Positions 5,868 to 9,436 of a stretch of 9,436 nt of DNA are shown piece after piece. The position numbers were made by a program, and so were the translations under genes. The stretch's first letter is position 1. Every line of letters starts with the position of its first letter. The notes under the pieces were generated by a model that was given only the letters and a program-made list of their open reading frames with translations, was not told where the DNA came from and made no database searches. The stretch comes from Gammaproteobacteria bacterium (lineage in GTDB: Bacteria; Pseudomonadota; Gammaproteobacteria; Steroidobacterales; Rariloculaceae). The stretch lies in the NCBI GenBank assembly GCA_016927175.1, contig JAFGNC010000366.1:1-9436 (forward strand), written 5' to 3'.

Positions 5868-6623
5868 ATGAGCCCCGTAAGCAAGGTTGCGCTCGTGACC
5901 GGCGCAAGCTTCGGTATCGGTAAGGCCACTGCGCTCGCATTCGCCGAGGCGGGTTATGGTGTCGTGGTCGCCGACGTCTCCGTCGACGGTGGCGAGGACA
6001 CCGTCGAGAGAATCCGCGCTCGAGGCAAAGAGGCGTTCTTCGTGGAGACGGACGTCAGTAAGCCGCGCGAAGTCGCAGCGCTTATCGAGGCCGCCGTGGC
6101 CACGTATGGGCGGCTCGATTGTGCCTTCAACAATGCAGGCATCGAAGGCGTCATGGCGGAGACCGCGGATTGCACTGAGGAGAACTTCGATCGCACGATT
6201 GCCGTGAACCTCAAGAGCGTGTGGCTGTGCATGAAGCACGAAATTCCTCGGATGCTCGAACGCGGCGGTGGCGCCATCGTGAATTGCGCGTCGATCGCCG
6301 GCCTGGTCGGGTTCAGCAATCTACCCGCCTACACGGCGAGTAAGCACGGCATCGTGGGTTTGACGCGCTCGGCGGCCCTGGAGTATGCGAAACGGGGCAT
6401 TCGGGTCAACGCGGTCTGCCCCGGGGTCATTCAAACAGCGATGGTCGACCGTGTCTTCGGCGAGCACCCGGGCATGAAGGAGCAGCTCGCAGCCGGCGAG
6501 CCCATCGGCCGGCTGGGCGGCCCCGAAGAGATCGCGGGTGCCGTGCTCTGGCTCTGCTCAGAACAGGCGTCGTTCGTCACCGGACAGGCCATCGCGATCG
6601 ACGGCGGGTGGACCGCCCAGTAG
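5868..6623 (+). CDS. SDR-family NAD(P)-dependent oxidoreductase
   Basis: This is a classical short-chain dehydrogenase/reductase of 251 residues, the usual length. Motifs: the cofactor-binding TGASFGIG (11-18), acidic D36 at the end of the second strand (favours NAD(H) over NADP(H)), DV (62-63), NNAG (88-91), N114, catalytic S142 in NCASIAG, the YTASK motif with Y155 and K159, and CPGVIQTAM (184-192). The C-terminus FVTGQAIAIDGGW (236-248) is typical. All four catalytic tetrad residues (N114, S142, Y155, K159) are present. It most resembles the broad glucose 1-dehydrogenase/3-oxoacyl-ACP reductase-like group, so the substrate cannot be named; a small alcohol or ketone is assumed. It is cytosolic. 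It is translated from a ribosome-binding site overlapping the stop of the DUF2934 gene and is the last gene of that operon. Confidence 0.93.
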   Translation: MSPVSKVALVTGASFGIGKATALAFAEAGYGVVVADVSVDGGEDTVERIRARGKEAFFVETDVSKPREVAALIEAAVATYGRLDCAFNNAGIEGVMAETADCTEENFDRTIAVNLKSVWLCMKHEIPRMLERGGGAIVNCASIAGLVGFSNLPAYTASKHGIVGLTRSAALEYAKRGIRVNAVCPGVIQTAMVDRVFGEHPGMKEQLAAGEPIGRLGGPEEIAGAVLWLCSEQASFVTGQAIAIDGGWTAQ

Positions 6624-6634
6624 TCAGACACCTG

Positions 6635-6754
6635 CTACTGCAGCCCTGTGATCGCGAGGCCGAACCCGGTCGTGCCCGTGCCGGTGGGCTGACTGCTGGC
6701 GAAGACGAAGCCGGCCATCCCCAGCAGAAGGGCCTCGCACGAGCAAGGCCGCAT
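6635..6754 (-). CDS. Possible 39-residue ORF with one hydrophobic segment
   Basis: The reverse strand of the SDR-DUF5916 gap holds an ATG-to-TAG frame of 40 codons. The product starts MRPCSCEALLLGMAGFVFAS, so a hydrophobic stretch (9-19) is followed by a Ser/Thr/Gly-rich end (TGTGTTGFGLAITGLQ). Third positions are mostly G or C, as in the real genes here, and it does not lie over another gene. Against it, there is no Shine-Dalgarno sequence before the ATG, there is an in-frame stop further upstream, and I recognise no family. It could be a small membrane or secreted peptide, the relic of a longer gene, or chance. Confidence 0.25.
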   Translation of the reverse strand: MRPCSCEALLLGMAGFVFASSQPTGTGTTGFGLAITGLQ

Positions 6755-6823
6755 TGAATCAGTCGATTTGTCGTTTACGCCTCGCGCAGTTCCTCACGGG
6801 CCGCCGCTCAACCGGCTGCTTCT

Positions 6824-6829
6824 GATAAT
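6824..6829 (+). promoter_or_regulatory. Candidate -10 element for the DUF5916 gene
   Basis: GATAAT matches the sigma-70 -10 consensus at 5 of 6 positions and lies 30 bases before the GTG start, in the most AT-rich part of the gap. No acceptable -35 hexamer lies 16-18 bases upstream and there is no extended-10 TG, so an activator or another sigma factor would be needed. Tentative. Confidence 0.3.
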
Positions 6830-6859
6830 GTTGTATCCACGCCGATTACGAGAAACCGG

Positions 6860-9196
6860 GTGGACGACTCGCGTAACCGTACTGCTCATCGCGTCGCCGG
6901 GCTCGCGCCTCATACGGCGCCAGCAAAACGCCCGGGCAGGGGGCATCCTGCAACGGCCAGCTGCATAGATACAGGCGCCGTGCTGCTGCTGACGGCGGCA
7001 GGGAGCGCCGCAGTGCAGATGGCCGCCCTCGGTCAGGCAAGAGCGCAGGGAGCCGAGGGGCTGGAGGAAGCGGGCGTGCCAGCGGCCGTCCCCGCAGAGC
7101 CCGTCTCCACCAGCGGTAGTCGACAAAAGTCGGTTCGCATCGCGCGCACGCCCGCGCCGCCCGTGATCGACGGGAAACTCCTGGACCCCGTCTGGGCGAA
7201 TGCCGCCGCTGTCGATGATCTGCATGAGGTTCAGCCTACCGAGTACGCGCAGGCGTCCGAACGAACGGTCATCTACCTGACCCACGATGAGGAGGCGCTG
7301 TACATCGGGGTGCGCCTTTTCGACTCGGAGCCCGAGCGTGTTACAGCCCGTATCCTGCGTCAGGGCGAGGAGGTGTTTGGCGACGATTTTTTCGAGGTGA
7401 CGCTCGATACATTCAACGACCGGCGCAGCGGCTATCGTTTTCTGACGAATCCGAACGGCATCCGGCAGGAGGGGCTGTACCAGAACGTCACCGACACACA
7501 ATGGGAATGGCAAGGCATCTGGGACACCGCCGCGTCGATCGACGCGGAGGGATGGGTCACGGAGATCGCGATACCGTTCAAGACGTTATCTTTCGATCCC
7601 AACAACGACACCTGGGGCATCAACTTTCGCCGTGGCGTCGCACGACGCGACGAGCGCATGGCCTGGGTATCCCGTAACCGCAACACGGACCCGAGCACGT
7701 CCGGCATCGTGGTCGGATTGACTGGGATCGAGCAGGGGATGGGGCTCGACGTAGTCGCTTCGGCCAACGCGAGCCGTCACCGCAACGTCGAGGCCGACGT
7801 CAGCGACTCCACGGTCGAGCCGTCGCTCGACGTGTTCTACAAAATCACACCGAGCCTCACGAGCTCGCTGACCATAAACACGGACTTCTCGGCGACCGAC
7901 GTGGACGATCGGCAGGTAAACCTGACGCGCTTTGACCTGTTCTTCCCGGAGAAGCGGGATTTCTTTTTGCAGGATGCAGATATCTTCGAGTTTGGAGGGA
8001 TCAGCGAGAACGGCCGGCCCTTTCACTCCCGGAGCATCGGGTTGTCGGAAGACGGCGATCCGGTCGATCTCGAGGTCGGCGGCAAGCTCAGCGGTCGCCT
8101 CGGCTCCTTCAACATCGGCGCACTCGCGGTCCGCCAGGCGGGATCGGGCGGGCTCGAGGCGGATAATGCCATTGTCGTGCGCACATCCGCCAACGTGCTG
8201 GCGGAGTCCACGGTCGGCGTCATCGTCACCGAGGGCAACCCCACGTCCGCCCTCGGCAACTCCCTCGTCGGAGCGGACTTTGCGTACCGTAACACGCGTC
8301 TGCCGGGCGGGCGGCTGGTGGAGTCCAATGTCTGGGTTCAACGCAGCGACACCGAGGGCATAGAAGGCGATGACGGCGCATATGGATTTCGCTTCGCCAG
8401 CCCCAACAGTGTCGGTTTCGGCGGCGACGCAGGTTTCGAGCGGATCGAGGAAAACTTCAATCCGGCGCTCGGTTTCGTGAACCGAGGCGGCATCGAGCGT
8501 AAGTTTCTCGAAGTCGAATATACACGGCGTCCCGTTGCGGGTTTTTTGCGGGCGCTCCAGACGGGAGTGTCGGGCGAGCGCACTGAGCTGATCGCGGGCG
8601 GCCTTCAGTCCCAGCAGGTCGAGCTCGATGTTCTGCGGCTCGAGAACAGGGTCGGCGATGAGCTGGAGGTAGGCCGCTCACTGGAAAAGGAAGTGCTGTA
8701 CGAGCCGTTCGAGATCTCCGATGGTGTCATCCTGCCGGTCGGCGCCTACTCGTTCGAGGAAAACGTCATTTCGATCGAGACGGCTGATCAGCGCCGCGCC
8801 TGGGGGGACATCGAGATCCGCAGCGGCGGGTTCTACGGCGGTGAGCGCGACCAGATCGAGCTCGGTGTGAGCTGGCGCCCCTCCGGACGCTTTCTGGCGC
8901 GGCTCGCGCTCGAGGTCAACGACATCGTGCTGCCGCAGGGCGAGTTCATCACGCGGCTGGCCCAGTTCCGGACCGAGGTCGTATTCTCTTCGACGCTGAG
9001 CTGGGTCACCCTCGTCCAATACGACAACGTCTCGGAGATCGTCGGGGTCAACTCACGCCTGCACTGGATTCCTCAGGCGGGAAGAGAAGGATTCGTCGTG
9101 TTCAACCACAACCTCCAGGACTTTGACCGCGACAACCGCTTCCACTCGGCGTCTTCGGACGTGACGGCGAAGTTCGGTTACACGTTCAGGTTCTAA
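6860..9196 (+). CDS. Secreted CBM9-like/DUF5916 outer-membrane beta-barrel protein
   Basis: The 778-residue protein has a CBM9-like beta-sandwich at about residues 92-285, starting VRIARTPAPPVIDGKLLDPVW and including EALYIGVRLFD (145-155), DDFFEVTLDTFNDRRSGYRF (175-194) and GWVTEIAIPFKTLSF (231-245). The DUF5916 region follows to the end, rich in alternating short strands and ending YTFRF, with the terminal aromatic residue typical of outer-membrane barrels. FDLFFPEKRDFFL is a characteristic motif early in the barrel. The protein probably sits in the outer membrane with a periplasmic or surface sandwich that may bind carbohydrate; the family has no proven function. The only start codon in the open frame before the signal peptide is GTG 6860, giving an unusually long n-region before the hydrophobic core (GAVLLLTAAGSAAV, 39-52) and a likely cleavage near ARAQ (60-63). 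GTG 6980 or ATG 7019 are alternatives with weak ribosome sites. Family assignment is firm, start uncertain. Confidence 0.87.
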   Translation: MDDSRNRTAHRVAGLAPHTAPAKRPGRGHPATASCIDTGAVLLLTAAGSAAVQMAALGQARAQGAEGLEEAGVPAAVPAEPVSTSGSRQKSVRIARTPAPPVIDGKLLDPVWANAAAVDDLHEVQPTEYAQASERTVIYLTHDEEALYIGVRLFDSEPERVTARILRQGEEVFGDDFFEVTLDTFNDRRSGYRFLTNPNGIRQEGLYQNVTDTQWEWQGIWDTAASIDAEGWVTEIAIPFKTLSFDPNNDTWGINFRRGVARRDERMAWVSRNRNTDPSTSGIVVGLTGIEQGMGLDVVASANASRHRNVEADVSDSTVEPSLDVFYKITPSLTSSLTINTDFSATDVDDRQVNLTRFDLFFPEKRDFFLQDADIFEFGGISENGRPFHSRSIGLSEDGDPVDLEVGGKLSGRLGSFNIGALAVRQAGSGGLEADNAIVVRTSANVLAESTVGVIVTEGNPTSALGNSLVGADFAYRNTRLPGGRLVESNVWVQRSDTEGIEGDDGAYGFRFASPNSVGFGGDAGFERIEENFNPALGFVNRGGIERKFLEVEYTRRPVAGFLRALQTGVSGERTELIAGGLQSQQVELDVLRLENRVGDELEVGRSLEKEVLYEPFEISDGVILPVGAYSFEENVISIETADQRRAWGDIEIRSGGFYGGERDQIELGVSWRPSGRFLARLALEVNDIVLPQGEFITRLAQFRTEVVFSSTLSWVTLVQYDNVSEIVGVNSRLHWIPQAGREGFVVFNHNLQDFDRDNRFHSASSDVTAKFGYTFRF

Positions 9197-9399
9197 AGCG
9201 CCAGAGCACCCCCGGCACCGACATGCGCCGGACTCGGGCCGCTTGCCAGCACCGGGCGGCGGAACTCGTGGCGGAGCCTGTTTGCGCGGCCATGCCGCGT
9301 GCGTAAAAGAACGAGTGCTCGACCTTCCCGATATCTGCCCCAGACTTCTTCGCACCGGAGCGGATATGAACCATCTGGCCGGACTAGACCGGATCGAAA
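9197..9399. other. Intergenic region between DUF5916 gene and tRNA-Ser
   Basis: No supported gene or clear terminator is visible. A 62-codon reverse-strand frame (9186-9374) covers most of it, but its composition is not gene-like and it has no recognised motif. As the DNA immediately 3' of a tRNA gene, this is where integrated elements usually start, yet no integrase, att-type duplication of the tRNA end or mobile gene is seen in the visible part. Confidence 0.45.
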
Positions 9400-9436
9400 T
9401 GGCGGAGAGGGAGGGATTCGAACCCCCGGGCCAGGA
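9400..9436 (-). tRNA. tRNA-Ser, 3' part only (runs off the window)
   Basis: Read on the - strand the last 37 bases end in an encoded CCA (complement of 9400-9402). They are preceded by discriminator G, the 3' acceptor strand CCTCTCC, and a T-arm with GGGGG and CCCTC stems (one G-U pair) around a TTCGAAT loop. The acceptor type (GGAGAGG expected on the 5' side) and G73 are characteristic of tRNA-Ser, and the bases before the T-arm fit the end of a long variable arm. The anticodon is outside the window, so the isoacceptor is unknown. Confidence 0.85.

Larger units (their letters stand above)
6624..6859. other. Intergenic region between SDR and DUF5916 genes
   Basis: The 236-base gap holds the possible reverse-strand small ORF in its left half and the presumed promoter of the DUF5916 gene in its right half. 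GGCCT/AGGCC (6731-6735 with 6746-6750) forms a short hairpin 108 bases after the SDR stop; it lacks a T-run and is a poor terminator candidate. Confidence 0.45.

Noticed and set aside
7586..8341. A 251-codon reverse-strand frame inside the DUF5916 gene
   Set aside because: The + strand protein is continuous and domain-supported across this region; the reverse product has no recognisable fold.
9186..9374. A 62-codon reverse-strand frame beside the tRNA, considered as an integrase or excisionase relic
   Set aside because: No integrase or helix-turn-helix motif, mixed third-position composition, overlap with the end of the DUF5916 gene and no ribosome-binding site.
1..9436. CRISPR array, insertion sequence, toxin-antitoxin or anti-phage system
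   Set aside because: No regularly spaced repeats of 20 or more bases, no terminal inverted repeats with a transposase, and no nuclease or toxin-type gene among the supported proteins.

Overview
The window is an ordinary-looking stretch of a G+C-rich bacterial chromosome. Base composition, GC-rich third codon positions, long antisense shadow frames, a Tat-exported PhoX phosphatase, a bacterial-type heme oxygenase and a DUF5916 outer-membrane-type barrel all point to a proteobacterium, perhaps a gammaproteobacterium. No single gene fixes the taxon. I see no transposase, integrase, phage gene, CRISPR array, toxin-antitoxin pair or defence module.

Left part (1-2910, all + strand): an App1/DUF2183-type phosphatase (68-1291) is followed by a Tat-secreted PhoX/DUF839 alkaline phosphatase (1522-2910). 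The 230-base gap between them carries four heptamers at exactly 11-base spacing that resemble PhoB half-sites (1398-1437). It also carries a strong Shine-Dalgarno sequence before phoX. This is the best regulatory lead in the window: phoX is probably induced by phosphate starvation. A heme oxygenase-like gene (3202-3762, +) follows after a 291-base GC-rich gap. It stands alone, with no phytochrome gene visible, and the glycine-rich distal-helix motif of the family is altered.

Middle part (3865-5149, all - strand): read in the direction of transcription these are a small two-helix membrane protein, a VOC/glyoxalase-like protein and a YciI/DGPF-family protein. They converge on the heme oxygenase gene, with a strong hairpin between the two stop codons. 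The divergent gap 5150-5400 contains three successive near-perfect hairpins.

Right part (5401-9436): a two-gene + strand operon encodes a DUF2934 protein with a long charged helical tail and an SDR oxidoreductase; the SDR ribosome-binding site overlaps the upstream stop codon. After a gap with a possible 39-codon reverse-strand ORF comes a large secreted protein with a CBM9-like domain and a DUF5916 beta-barrel (6860-9196), read from a GTG codon. The window ends inside a tRNA-Ser gene on the - strand, of which only the 3' part is present.

The genes form several small, mostly unrelated units: phosphate acquisition, heme degradation, small-molecule or stress proteins, a redox operon and an outer-membrane protein. 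I did not find a convincing new multi-gene system. The most useful leads are the PhoB-like array, the altered heme oxygenase motif and the hairpin cluster.
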